Assembly (NCBI GenBank): GCA_041906465.1
Contig: JAYRJE010000001.1
Span: 186,001-250,000, forward strand
From: Didemnitutus sp041906465
GTDB taxonomy: Bacteria; Verrucomicrobiota; Verrucomicrobiia; Opitutales; Opitutaceae
DNA: 64,000 bases
Direction: 5' to 3'
Below, in pieces: positions 44,551 through 53,796 of this stretch. Numbering within the stretch: the stretch's first letter is position 1; each line of letters opens with the position of its first letter. A program made the translations under genes and the position numbers. The notes beneath the pieces are model-generated. The model worked only from the letters and a program-made list of their open reading frames with translations. It had not been told where the DNA came from and searched no databases.

Positions 44551-46800
44551 ATGAATTTCCGGGAAAAACTTCTCTCCCACCTCGCCCACCGCAGCTACGT
44601 GCCGACCTCGCTCGAGCGCCTCAGTCGCGAGCTGCACCTCAACACCAAGGACCGCCGCAAGCTCGCCCACGAGGCGCGCGAACTCATCCGCACCGGTCGC
44701 ATCGTCCTCGTCAAAGGTGACCGCCTCTGCCTGCCGCAAGAGGCCGACCTCATCACCGGCCGCATCAGCTTCCGCCAATCCGGCTCCGCCATCGTCATCC
44801 CCGAGGGCAAGGTCAACTCGCCCGACAAGGAGCCCGCGATCCAGATCGCCGCCGAAAACACCGGCGTCGCCCTCCACGGCGACACCGTCGTCGTCCGCCT
44901 CATCACCGGCCGCGAACGCGACCAGTATCGCTTTCTTAAACCCGACGAGCGCGCCGGCCGCGTGATCGAAATCCTCTCCCGCGCCAACGACACCACCACC
45001 GGCACGCTCCACCGCGGCCGCACGTATTTCTACGTGATGCCCGACGATCCGCGCATCCCGCTCGACATCATCGTCGACGACCCGATGCGCTCGAAGCTCC
45101 GCCCGATGCCCGCCGTCGGCGACAAGGTCGTCGTCCGCATCGCCGAGTGGACCGAGCGCCACCGCAGCCCCGCCGGCGAGATCGTCGAAAAACTCGGCCG
45201 CGCCTTCGAGCCGCGCGCCGAACTCGCCGCGATCTACCACAAATACAACCTCTCGCCCGTCTTCCCGCCCGAAGTCGTCCGCGAAGCCGCCGCCATCCCG
45301 CCCGACGTCCGCCCCCAGGAACTGCGCGGCCGCGTGGATTTCCGCGACATCCCCACGTTCACGATCGACCCCGACGACGCCAAGGACTTCGACGACGCGC
45401 TCTCCCTCGAATACCTGCCGAACGGGGACCTCCGCGTCGGCGTGCACATCGCCGACGTCAGCACCTACGTCCGCTCCGGCTCCGCCCTCGACCGCGAAGC
45501 CCAGCAACGAGGCAACTCCACCTACCTCGTCGGCGCCGTCGTGCCGATGCTCCCGGAAAAACTTTCCAACGGCCTCTGCTCGCTCGTCGAGGCGCAGGAT
45601 CGTCTGACCAAAGCCGCGATCTTCACCTTCTCCTCCGGCGGTCGCCTGAAGAAAACCGAGTTCGCCAATACCGTCATTCGCTCGATCAAGCGCCTCACCT
45701 ACAAACAGGCCTACGCGCTCATGTTCGAGGACAGCCTCGACGCCATCCGCCGCCTGCCCGTCCCGCCGAAACACCAGACCGGCTCCACCGGCCGTCTGCT
45801 CTCGTCGCTTTCCGAGGACGAGTTGACCAACCTCCAGAAATGGACGCGCCAGCTCTGGGCCATCGCCAAAAAACTCCGCGGCGATCGCTTCCGCCACGGC
45901 TCGCTCGACCTCGACATGCCCGAGACGAAAATCTTCGTCGATGAGCAGGGCTACGCCGACCGCATCGAGAAAATCGAGAACGACGAGAGCCACCAGCTCA
46001 TCGAGGAGTTCATGCTCCTCGCCAACGAGGCCGTCGCCCGCCTAACGCGAACGCAAAACCTCCCGTCGCTCTACCGCGTCCACGACGACCCCGACGAGGA
46101 ACGCCTCGACGACCTCCGTCGCGAACTCGCCGCGCAAGGCATCAAGGTCGGCGATCTCAACAAGCGCGAAGAACTCGTGAAGCTCCTCGCGTTCCTGAAG
46201 GACCATCCGCAAGGCCACCTGCTCCGCGTCCAGGTCCTCCGCTCGATGCGCAAAGCCTGTTACCGCGCCAAACCCGACGGCCACTTCGGCCTTGCGAAGC
46301 AGGACTACACGCACTTCACCTCGCCGATCCGCCGCTACTCCGACCTCGTCGTCCACCGCGTCTTCGAGCACTACCTCGTGAAATTCGAGGGCTATCCCGC
46401 CGGACCGCACAGCGCCGGCTACAACATCGCCCGCGCCGAGACGCTCGCCGAACACCTCTCGCTCACTGAGATCAACAGCACCGAAGCCGAGCGCGACTCC
46501 GTGAAGGTAAAGCTCGCAGAGTTTTTCGAGCGCGAGGTGGAAAAGAAAAAGAAAACGCGCTTCAAGGCCGTCATCACCGACGTCCGCAACCACGGCTTCT
46601 TCGTCGAACTCGCCGCCGCCGGCGCCTTCGGCCTCGTGCCGATCTCGTCGCTGCAAGACGACTTCTACCAGCTCAACCCGAGCGGCACCGCCTTCATCGG
46701 TCGCAAGACGAAGCGCAAATTCGAACTCGGCCGCACGATCGAAGTCACGATCCTCCGCGTCGACCGCCAGAAGCGGATGCTGGATTTCACGGTGCCGTGA
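44551..46800 (+). CDS. rnr: Ribonuclease R
   Basis: 3'-5' exoribonuclease that degrades structured RNA. The 749-residue protein has an N-terminal HTH-like region, cold-shock domains, the RNB catalytic domain with FTIDPDDAKDFDDALSLEYL near residue 270, HIADVSTYVRSGSALDREAQ, VEAQDRLTKAAIFTF, FTSPIRRYSDLVVHR near 595 and a C-terminal S1 domain (TDVRNHGFFVELAAAGAFGL). Length and domain order fit RNase R rather than RNase II. No Lys-rich tail follows the S1 domain. Confidence 0.95.
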   Translation: MNFREKLLSHLAHRSYVPTSLERLSRELHLNTKDRRKLAHEARELIRTGRIVLVKGDRLCLPQEADLITGRISFRQSGSAIVIPEGKVNSPDKEPAIQIAAENTGVALHGDTVVVRLITGRERDQYRFLKPDERAGRVIEILSRANDTTTGTLHRGRTYFYVMPDDPRIPLDIIVDDPMRSKLRPMPAVGDKVVVRIAEWTERHRSPAGEIVEKLGRAFEPRAELAAIYHKYNLSPVFPPEVVREAAAIPPDVRPQELRGRVDFRDIPTFTIDPDDAKDFDDALSLEYLPNGDLRVGVHIADVSTYVRSGSALDREAQQRGNSTYLVGAVVPMLPEKLSNGLCSLVEAQDRLTKAAIFTFSSGGRLKKTEFANTVIRSIKRLTYKQAYALMFEDSLDAIRRLPVPPKHQTGSTGRLLSSLSEDELTNLQKWTRQLWAIAKKLRGDRFRHGSLDLDMPETKIFVDEQGYADRIEKIENDESHQLIEEFMLLANEAVARLTRTQNLPSLYRVHDDPDEERLDDLRRELAAQGIKVGDLNKREELVKLLAFLKDHPQGHLLRVQVLRSMRKACYRAKPDGHFGLAKQDYTHFTSPIRRYSDLVVHRVFEHYLVKFEGYPAGPHSAGYNIARAETLAEHLSLTEINSTEAERDSVKVKLAEFFEREVEKKKKTRFKAVITDVRNHGFFVELAAAGAFGLVPISSLQDDFYQLNPSGTAFIGRKTKRKFELGRTIEVTILRVDRQKRMLDFTVP

Positions 46801-46869
46801 AGTGAGTAGTTGCCTCTGAATCGCGAGCTGCTCTTTCTCCCCAAACTGGAGACTGGCAATCTATCTGAC

Positions 46870-47373
46870 ATGAGTGCCGAACGCTATTCGCTGGAACGCG
46901 ACTTTTTCACCGACGCCGACTTCGACATGATGGGATGGCACGATAACTTCGTGCATGCGCTAGCAATCGGCTCAGACCGCCGCGAGCTCTCGTTCGACAT
47001 CGACTACATCTTCAAGTGGGAACAGCCGCAGCCGGGCGAACAACACTATCGTTTCTGGATCAGTCCGGCTACGCTCGTTTTTGAGAACGTCTATCGCCTG
47101 AACATTCAACACGACGAGTGGATCGGTTTGTCCTTACTTTCGATCAAGCGAACGGAGGAGAAAACAAAAGAAGGTCTGCCGTATCCAACGCCGCTTTGGC
47201 GTTGGGATCTGGAATGTGGCGAAGGGAACTGGGATATCGTCGCCTCTGGCTATCGTCAGTTTATTCGCCGGGCTCCCGTGCTATATCGTTTGCAGCACCT
47301 CTCCATTGAAGAACGCGGCGGCTACGACTTCAAATGCCCACCGCGACCGAGTTCTGCCCCGAGCAAGGCATGA
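46870..47373 (+). CDS. Conserved hypothetical protein coupled to the response regulator
   Basis: A 167-residue soluble beta-rich protein. The central part, DFDMMGWHDNFVHALAIGSD then ELSFDIDYIFKWEQP and YRFWISPATLVFENVYRLNI, is of a kind I have seen as an uncharacterised family, without known function. The stop overlaps the start of the NtrC-type regulator gene (ATGA), so translation is coupled. A TTG at 46810 could extend it by 20 residues; ATG 46870 is chosen. Confidence 0.6.
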   Translation: MSAERYSLERDFFTDADFDMMGWHDNFVHALAIGSDRRELSFDIDYIFKWEQPQPGEQHYRFWISPATLVFENVYRLNIQHDEWIGLSLLSIKRTEEKTKEGLPYPTPLWRWDLECGEGNWDIVASGYRQFIRRAPVLYRLQHLSIEERGGYDFKCPPRPSSAPSKA

Positions 47374-48815
47374 GCACCGCCCTCCCTCTCGCCCACCGCG
47401 AGATCCTGCTCCTCGAAGACGATCCCGCGCTCCGTCGCCGGCTAGTCGCGACGCTGCGCGCGCTCGGCGGTGAAGTCTCCGAAGCGACCAACCTCGCCGA
47501 GGCGCGCCGCCTTCTGCGCGACCTGAGCTTCGACTTCGCGCTCGTCGACCTCCACCTGCCCGACGGCGACGCGCTCATGTTGTTGCGCGAAGGCGCGTTT
47601 TCGGAAAACACCGGCGTCGTCGTCATGACTGCGTTCGGCGGCATCCCGCAGGCCGTCGAGGCGATGCGGCTCGGCGCGGGCGACTACCTCGCGAAACCCT
47701 TCGAGCCCGAGGCTCTCCCCGTCGCCTTCTTGCGCTGCCGCCAACAGCGCACCGCGGCCCGCCGCACCGAGCACCAGAACACCAACGGCGCCGACGGCGC
47801 GGAACTCTTCTTCGGCCACAGCCTCGACGCCGTGTGCCGCCAGCTCGACACCATTCTCGCCGCCGAGCGCCGCCTCGAACGCCGCCTGCCGCCCGTGCTG
47901 ATCGAGGGCGAAACCGGCACCGGCAAAACCGCCCTCGCCCGCTGGCTGCACCGTCACGGCCCGCGCGCCGCCGAGCCGTTCATCGCCGTCAACTGCGCCG
48001 CGTTGCCCGAGCAACTCGCCGAGTCCGAACTCTTCGGCCACGAGCGCGGCGCGTTCACCGACGCCCGCACCGCGCGCACCGGCCTCTTCGAAGCCGCCGA
48101 CGGCGGCACGCTCTTCCTCGACGAGATCGCGTCGCTCTCGCCCGCCATCCAGGCCAAGGTGCTCGTCGCGATCGAAGACGGCCGCATCCGCCGCCTCGGC
48201 TCGAACAAGGAAATCGCCATCGACGCGCGCCTCATCGCCGCCAGCAACCGCCCGCTGCGCGCCCTCGCCGAGACCGGCGCGTTCCGCGACGACCTCTATC
48301 AGCGCCTGAATCTCCTGCACGTCACGCTGCCACCGCTGCGCGACCGCGGCGCCGACATCGTTGCCCTCGCACGCCAATTGCTCGCCGCCACGGCGAAACG
48401 CCACCGCCTCCGCGCGCTCACGATCTCCGACGACGGCGCACGCCGCCTCCAGGCTCAGCGCTGGCCCGGCAACGTCCGCGAACTCGCCCACGAAATCGAG
48501 CGCGCCGTGATCTTCGGCCAAACCGGCGCGCCCCTCGACTTCGCGCACCTCGCCGCGCCGAACTCCTCCGCGTCAGCAACTGAGGCGACCCCGCTCCACG
48601 ACTGGCGCAACCCCGCGTGGCGTCTGCCCGAATCGGGTTTCTCCCTCGACGCCGTCACGACCGCGCTCATCGAAGACGCCCTCCGCGAAACCGGCGGCAA
48701 TGTCTCCGCCGCCGCCCGACGCCTCGGTGTCACGCGCCAGTTTCTCCGCTATCGCCTCGAAGGCGGCACCACCCGGGACGACGTGGCGGCGAGCACCAGC
48801 GAGCCGACAAGGTAG
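47370..48815 (+). CDS. NtrC-family sigma-54-dependent response regulator
   Basis: A 481-residue three-domain regulator: receiver domain (phospho-Asp60 in LVDLHLPDG, Lys109 in YLAKPFEP), AAA+ domain (Walker A GETGTGKTALAR near 189, ELFGHERGAFTDA with the sigma-54 loop as GAFTDA rather than GAFTGA, GGTLFLDEIASL, NVRELAHEIERA) and a Fis-type HTH (ALRETGGNVSAAARRLGVTR, then QFLRYRL). The ATG at 47370 overlaps the upstream stop. The stop codon is the TAG of a GTAGGG repeat, so the tail may be altered. Its likely partner kinase is at 51867-53243. Confidence 0.92.
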   Translation: MSTALPLAHREILLLEDDPALRRRLVATLRALGGEVSEATNLAEARRLLRDLSFDFALVDLHLPDGDALMLLREGAFSENTGVVVMTAFGGIPQAVEAMRLGAGDYLAKPFEPEALPVAFLRCRQQRTAARRTEHQNTNGADGAELFFGHSLDAVCRQLDTILAAERRLERRLPPVLIEGETGTGKTALARWLHRHGPRAAEPFIAVNCAALPEQLAESELFGHERGAFTDARTARTGLFEAADGGTLFLDEIASLSPAIQAKVLVAIEDGRIRRLGSNKEIAIDARLIAASNRPLRALAETGAFRDDLYQRLNLLHVTLPPLRDRGADIVALARQLLAATAKRHRLRALTISDDGARRLQAQRWPGNVRELAHEIERAVIFGQTGAPLDFAHLAAPNSSASATEATPLHDWRNPAWRLPESGFSLDAVTTALIEDALRETGGNVSAAARRLGVTRQFLRYRLEGGTTRDDVAASTSEPTR

Positions 48816-49150
48816 GGCGCGGACTCCGCTCCGCGCCGTGACATCGGGCCTCTTGTGGGAGCGACCTTGGTCGCGACGTTCGACGCACCCCGCCGCTTCC
48901 ACGCACAAAGTCGCGAGCAAGCTCGCTCCCACGGCGCACCAATTACGGCGGCGAAGGGACTCGCCGCCCTACCCGATCCGCCCGCGAGGTAGGTTGCGCG
49001 CTTGCGCGCCACTCGTCCGCACTACGTCGCGTTCGCCCGAGTGGCGCGACGAGCGCGCCACCTACATCGCCGACGCCGGCCTCCATCTTGGCTGCGTTCA
49101 GCCGATTCCGCCCGCACCACCGCCCGCAAACCTGGCTGCATTCAGCCAAC
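48811..49150. repeat. Mosaic of intergenic hairpin repeats
   Basis: The 451-base gap 48816-49266 has no gene. Stems seen in order: GTAGGG with GGCGCGGA/TCCGCGCC (48811-48837); GTGGGAGCGACC/GGTCGCGAC (48855-48877); its inverse GTCGCGAGC/GCTCGCTCCCAC (48910-48931); GGCGGCGA/TCGCCGCC then CCCTAC (48947-48973), inverse of the first; GTAGGTTGCGCG/GCGCGCCAC (48989-49012) and its inverse (49041-49064); and two copies of TTGGCTGCRTTCAGCC (49088-49103, about 49133-49148). Nested inverted pairs resemble BIME/REP mosaics. Confidence 0.75.
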
Positions 49151-49266
49151 CGCGCCACACCGCTCACGACGGCTTCGGCGCGCGTTTCATTTTATCTTTT
49201 TCGGCCATCGCGACTTGAGCGCACTGCACCGCACGTTGGCACGCGCATGGCAAAGAGACGGGCGCA

Positions 49267-49908
49267 ATGACAATCAAACCTGTCCTCCTTTCCCTCCTCA
49301 CCAGCCTCGCCGCCACTGCGGCGTCCGCGGCCGTCTACATCGACGTCCGAGCCTCCAAGCTCGAGATCTCCGGCACGCCTTCGATCGGCGACGTCGGCGA
49401 GAAGCTCGATCAGGAAGATCTGCCGTCCAGCGCGTTCACGTTCACGGTTGGCTACGAGTTCACGCCCGTCATCGGCGCCGAGCTCCGCTACACCTCACTC
49501 GGTGACGTGCGCATCTCCAAGCGCGCTGCGTCCGGCGCCATCTTTCCCGGCACGGGTCCGGTGATCCAGGCCCAGACGTTCTACCTCTACGAACAATCCA
49601 CGCAGCTCTACACCTTCGCCCTGCCATTCCGCGTCGTCGAACGCGGCGGATTCTCCGCGTCGGTCACGCCCCTCGTCCACTTCGAGCGCTCCGACTTCAC
49701 GTTCACCAACACCGGCGTGAACACCCTCCTGCCTGGCCCGCTCCCGGTCATCTATCGCGACACGCGCACCAAGGTTCACGTCGGCGGTGAGGTGAAACTC
49801 GCCTACCGCTTCAACGCCCACGTCGGCGCCAACGTCTTCTACAGCTACTCCGCCCTCGAAGCCTACGACGCCCAACTCTTCGGCGCCGGCCTCGAGTTTC
49901 GCTTCTGA
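49267..49908 (+). CDS. Outer-membrane beta-barrel protein
   Basis: A 213-residue protein with a signal peptide (MTIKPVLLSLLTSLAATAAS, cleavage near ASA-AV) and alternating amphipathic strands (FTFTVGYEFTPVIGAELRYT, VGGEVKLAYRFNAHVGANVF, YSYSALEAYDAQL) that end in a terminal aromatic, GLEFRF, as expected for an eight-stranded OmpA/OmpW-like barrel inserted by BAM. Function unknown. Lies between the response regulator and the kinase genes. Confidence 0.8.
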   Translation: MTIKPVLLSLLTSLAATAASAAVYIDVRASKLEISGTPSIGDVGEKLDQEDLPSSAFTFTVGYEFTPVIGAELRYTSLGDVRISKRAASGAIFPGTGPVIQAQTFYLYEQSTQLYTFALPFRVVERGGFSASVTPLVHFERSDFTFTNTGVNTLLPGPLPVIYRDTRTKVHVGGEVKLAYRFNAHVGANVFYSYSALEAYDAQLFGAGLEFRF

Positions 49909-49925
49909 GCAATACCTAGCGGAAG

Positions 49926-50036
49926 AAACCACCGATCAACACAGATGAACACGGATCGCGAAGACCGCCGACGCAATGCCTGGTTCGGCGTCCGCCATTC
50001 CTCTGCATCTGGGTGAATCTGTGCCCATCTGTGGTT
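49926..50036. repeat. Long inverted repeat of the CACAGATGAACAC family
   Basis: Left end AACCACCGATCAACACAGAT then GAACACGGAT; right end, inverted, ATCTGGGTGAATCTGTGCCC then ATCTGTGGTT. The element of about 111 bases starts 17 bases after the barrel-protein stop. Arms match imperfectly. It resembles short interspersed repeats found in other GC-rich environmental bacteria (recollection, not checked). The rest of the 304-base gap (to 50212) shows no gene. Confidence 0.6.
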
Positions 50037-50212
50037 GAACCGTCTTGTTCCTTCTGAGTTTAAGCCCCGGGATTCCCGCCCGCCGCTTCGTCGATGCAAA
50101 GCTACGTGTGTGTCCGTCTGGTCTGGTCGGCCAAGGCATCACAGGCGGCGGGCGCCCGGGGCGACCTCTGCGCGCTCGACTTGCGCACCTTCCCGCTCTG
50201 AATTGTCCCGTC

Positions 50213-51751
50213 GTGTCCGCTCCGCTCAAATCCTCCGCGCTCGCCCTCGCCGGGCTCGCACTGGCCCTTACGCCGCCGCCGCTCGCCCGCGCGCAAGCCG
50301 AGGCCACCATCGCCGGCCAAGGCGGCACCGGCGGCGCGCCGCAATCCCGCCCCGCGCCGCGCGACCCAAACTTCCTGCGCGACGCGCAGCAATTTCCCGG
50401 TCTCTCCAACCGCACCGCGCTCACCGAGCTCATGCCGGTCTATTTTCCGGCCGCCATTCCCGCGCTCGAAACCGAACTTCCGGCCGCACCCGCCGTGCGT
50501 GACGCGATCTGGAACGACCTTAACCCCGAGACCAACGAACTCTTCTTCGCCCCGCTCAGCTCGCGCCTGGCGAAAGGCGGTCTCGATCGGCGCATGCGCG
50601 AGCGCCTCGAACTCTACCGCCGCAAACGCACCGCCGCCCTCGCGGAACTCCGCCAGTCACTCGCTGCAACCGAGAATCCCACCCCACCGGCGGCGCCCGC
50701 CGACGCCGCGCTCAGTGAACTCGCAACGATGGCCGACACCCTGCGGCGCGACCTCTATCGCGGCGGGTTCCTCGTCGCCGACGCGGACTGGAACCAGCAC
50801 CGCAACTGGCGACTCGGTGACGCCAACAGCAAACGCACCGCGCAGGAACTGCTCGCCGACGAGCTCGCCGTCCTCCGCGCCGCGACCTACTATCAGGAAG
50901 GTCTCTCCGCGCCCCAGCGTCAGCTCCTCCGCGAAATCGTCATCGAACTCGCCGCCGCCCTCGGCGACGCCGCTCTCAGCGACGCATCGGAGTTCGGACC
51001 CGACGAGACGATTTTCTTCCTCCCGCACGGCTCCCGCCTCCGTGTTCCGACCGAAATCCCGAGCGCGCTCGCGGCCCAAATCGACGCCTTCACCGCCCAG
51101 AAGCGCACGCTGAAACGCGAGCTGCGCGACGCCCTCTTTTCGCTCGATCGCGAGAGCGATTCCAAACGCGAACGCGCGCTGCGCGAGCTGGCCACCCAGC
51201 AGGAGCCCCGTTTCCGCGAACTCGAAACCTCCGCCGAAGCCATCCGTCACGAACTCGCGCGCGTCACCTCCGTGCGTCCCGCCGCGCCACGCTCCGATTT
51301 GCCGCGCGACCTCGAACAACGCATCGAAACTTATCTGCGCAACAAGGCGAACCTCCAGCGCGTCGCCCGCCAGCAAGCGCAGCCCGATGCGACCGCGCGC
51401 GACGGCAAAAAGGAAAAATCCGCCGACGCCGCCCGCGCCGCCCTCGCCGCCTTCGAAGCCGAAAACCGCAGCCGCATCGCCGCCCTCGCCGCCGAGGCGC
51501 GCGCCCTCCGCGAGGAAGTCGCACGCCACGCCGCGAACTCACCCACCGGGGCGACGAAATCGGTCGACGCGCTCCTCACGGATTTCGCCGCCGCCTTCAA
51601 ACAGCAACAGTTGCGCGCACTGTATCAGGATTACCGCACCGCCGTGCTCCAGCCCGGCCTCACGCCCGCGCAACGCGACCTCATTTTCAACGCCGCCGTC
51701 GCCGCGCTCGACCTCACCGGCCTGAAGGACTGGCAAGCCGTCCCCGAATGA
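50213..51751 (+). CDS. Secreted coiled-coil protein, unknown
   Basis: A 512-residue protein with a signal peptide (LKSSALALAGLALALTPPPL, cleavage near ARA-QA) and then an almost wholly helical, Ala/Arg/Glu-rich sequence with long coiled-coil stretches (ALAELRQSLAATENP, EKSADAARAALAAFEAENRS, ALREEVARHAAN). No enzyme motif. The start is taken at GTG 50213; no Shine-Dalgarno is evident, so it could lie a little further upstream. A periplasmic structural or scaffold role is possible. Same strand as the histidine kinase, 115 bases before it. Confidence 0.6.
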   Translation: MSAPLKSSALALAGLALALTPPPLARAQAEATIAGQGGTGGAPQSRPAPRDPNFLRDAQQFPGLSNRTALTELMPVYFPAAIPALETELPAAPAVRDAIWNDLNPETNELFFAPLSSRLAKGGLDRRMRERLELYRRKRTAALAELRQSLAATENPTPPAAPADAALSELATMADTLRRDLYRGGFLVADADWNQHRNWRLGDANSKRTAQELLADELAVLRAATYYQEGLSAPQRQLLREIVIELAAALGDAALSDASEFGPDETIFFLPHGSRLRVPTEIPSALAAQIDAFTAQKRTLKRELRDALFSLDRESDSKRERALRELATQQEPRFRELETSAEAIRHELARVTSVRPAAPRSDLPRDLEQRIETYLRNKANLQRVARQQAQPDATARDGKKEKSADAARAALAAFEAENRSRIAALAAEARALREEVARHAANSPTGATKSVDALLTDFAAAFKQQQLRALYQDYRTAVLQPGLTPAQRDLIFNAAVAALDLTGLKDWQAVPE

Positions 51752-51790
51752 GCGCACTTTTCGCATTCTCAATCGAGGCGAGTCGCCAAC

Positions 51791-51850
51791 CTGTAGCGGC
51801 GGTCGATGACCGCGGTGCGAACGGCACGTGGCTCTCGTCGGCGGTCATGG
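51791..51850. repeat. GTAGCGGCGGTC hairpin repeat
   Basis: GTAGCGGCGGTC, loop GAT, GACCGC, followed by a second GGCGGTC/GACCG word. It occupies the gap before the histidine kinase gene. Confidence 0.4.
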
Positions 51851-51866
51851 ACCGTCGCCACCGGTG

Positions 51867-53243
51867 ATGTTCCGCTCCGCCCTGCCCACCCGCCACACGC
51901 TCCTCGCCGCCACGCTCGGCGCGGGCGCGCTGCTGCTCCTTATTTTCGGCGCGCTACTCCTCTATTTCCGCGACGGGCTGCACCGCGAAATCCGTCGCAC
52001 GGTCGTCAACCGCGACTCCGCCGTCCTCTCGCCGGTCACCCGCCAGCAAATCGCCGCCGCCAGCAAGCGCGTCGCCCCGCGCGCGCTCCGCGCTTCCGAG
52101 ATGCTCGATGCCGTGCTGCCCGCCGCGCAACAGGACGGCATGCTCGCCGTCGCCGTGTTCAACGAGCAGGGCGATCTGCTCCGCGCCGTGCCCGACACCC
52201 TGCTCTTCGCCGAACTCGCGGCGAACGACTACGTCACGCTCCTCGGCAACGCGCCGATCAGCCGCTACCACGCCGACTTCCCGCTCGATCGCTATTTTCG
52301 CGGCGCCCAGCCGCACACCACCGCGCCCGTGCTCGAAGTGCTCCTGCCGCTCGTCGAGCCCGGCCGCACCCAACCCAACGGCTTCGCGCAATACTACATC
52401 GATGCCCGCAGCCTCGCCGGCGAACTCGCCGCGATCGAAAGCCGGCTCGACGAACACACGTGGGCGATCCTCGCCGCCGGCGCCGTGGCCGCGATGCTCG
52501 TCCTCGGCGGCGCCTGCTTCGCCTTGCTGCGTGCGCAACGCATCGTGGCCGAGCGCAACGAACGTCTCGCCCGCGCCAACCTCGAGCTGACGCTCGCCGC
52601 CAAGGCCTCCGCGCTCGGTCAAATCACCTCGCACCTCATCCACGGCCTCCAAGGCTCCGTCGCCAGCCTGCGCTCCGCCGTCGCCCCGAGTGAAAAGCCC
52701 GACCTCGAGTCCGTCGCCTACCACGCCGAACGCATGCAGGCCCTCATCGCCGAAGTCGTCGCGCTGCTCGGTGACATGCGCACCGGCGCGACCTACGAAA
52801 TCTCCACCGACGAGATCGCCACGCTCATCCGCCAGCGCGGCGAGGCTCACGCCAATCCGCGTGGCGTGCAACTCGACGTCGTCAACCGCACGCGCCGCTC
52901 GCTCGACAACCATCGCGGCAGCCTGCTCTGCCTGATTGCCACGAACCTCGTGCAGAACGCCGTCCGCGCCTCGACCGCCGGCCAGGCAATTCTCGTCGAA
53001 CTGACCGAGTCTGCGGGCGAAGTGCAGCTCACCGTGACCGACCAGGGCGGCGGTATCGCGCCCGAATTGCTGCCGCGCCTTTTCACGCCCGGCGCCAGCG
53101 GCAGCCAAGGCACCGGCCTCGGCCTCTCGATCAGCCGCCTCCTCGCCCGCCAGATGGAAGGCGACGTCGAACTCGTCTCGACCGGAGCGAACGGCACCGT
53201 CTTCCGCGCCCGTGTGGCGATTGGCCGGTTGCAAATCGTCTGA
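51867..53243 (+). CDS. Membrane sensor histidine kinase (NtrB-like)
   Basis: A 458-residue two-helix sensor: TM1 LLAATLGAGALLLLIFGALL (residues about 11-30), a periplasmic sensing region of about 170 residues, TM2 AILAAGAVAAMLVLGGACFA, then a cytoplasmic kinase. The dimerisation helix reads ASALGQITSHLIHGLQGSVA with His259 in LIHG where NtrB-type kinases have AHEIRNPL, the likely phospho-acceptor. ATP-binding boxes are present: NLVQNAVRAS (N), DQGGGIAPELL (G1) and GTGLGLSI (G2). It probably phosphorylates the NtrC-type regulator encoded 3 kb upstream. Confidence 0.85.
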   Translation: MFRSALPTRHTLLAATLGAGALLLLIFGALLLYFRDGLHREIRRTVVNRDSAVLSPVTRQQIAAASKRVAPRALRASEMLDAVLPAAQQDGMLAVAVFNEQGDLLRAVPDTLLFAELAANDYVTLLGNAPISRYHADFPLDRYFRGAQPHTTAPVLEVLLPLVEPGRTQPNGFAQYYIDARSLAGELAAIESRLDEHTWAILAAGAVAAMLVLGGACFALLRAQRIVAERNERLARANLELTLAAKASALGQITSHLIHGLQGSVASLRSAVAPSEKPDLESVAYHAERMQALIAEVVALLGDMRTGATYEISTDEIATLIRQRGEAHANPRGVQLDVVNRTRRSLDNHRGSLLCLIATNLVQNAVRASTAGQAILVELTESAGEVQLTVTDQGGGIAPELLPRLFTPGASGSQGTGLGLSISRLLARQMEGDVELVSTGANGTVFRARVAIGRLQIV

Positions 53244-53265
53244 TCGCGATTCCTCTTCGTCGGCG

Positions 53266-53796
53266 ATGAAACACTACGATTTCGCCGACCGATTTCGCGC
53301 TCTCTACGAGAAGGCCGTGAAGCAATACGCCGCCGGCCAGCGCGGCGCCGACGCGTTTTTCGACGCCAACGAAAAAGCGTTCCTCGCCGCCAACGGGATC
53401 AATGCGCAGCACATGTATGACTACGCGGAGGATCACCACAACGGCGGCGAGCCGGGCTACGACCGCGCGCTCGCGATCGAGTTGATCCGCCGCGACTACT
53501 TCCTGAACGCACAAGGCGGCAAGGCTTCGACCCGCGTGCTCGACGAATCCTCGCTCCCGCCGAAGGACGCCGCCGTCCAAGGCATCTCCTGGCTTCCGCG
53601 CATCATCCCGAAGACGAAGGCCAAGCTCCGCGGCGAGTTGCCGCCCTCGCTGATGTATTCGTGCGGCGGCGACCGGCGTTTCTTCAAGGAGCACGACATT
53701 CATCCCGCCGAGTTCATGAGCTTCGTCTGGCATCACGAGCACGACGACGCAGCGATCATCGCCTGGGTCGCGCAGCGCTCACGTTCTGCAAGGTAG
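53266..53796 (+). CDS. DUF5069-like protein
   Basis: A 176-residue soluble protein. The C-terminal half, GISWLPRIIPKTKAKLRGEL then SCGGDRRFFKEHDIHPAEFM and DAAIIAWVAQ, follows the pattern of DUF5069 (LPRxxDKxRA...CPLDxRFF...ILxWI), a family of unknown function. The N-terminal half is helical. It ends at the TAG of a GTAGGG repeat, which may have replaced the original C terminus. It starts 22 bases after the kinase gene. Confidence 0.65.
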   Translation: MKHYDFADRFRALYEKAVKQYAAGQRGADAFFDANEKAFLAANGINAQHMYDYAEDHHNGGEPGYDRALAIELIRRDYFLNAQGGKASTRVLDESSLPPKDAAVQGISWLPRIIPKTKAKLRGELPPSLMYSCGGDRRFFKEHDIHPAEFMSFVWHHEHDDAAIIAWVAQRSRSAR

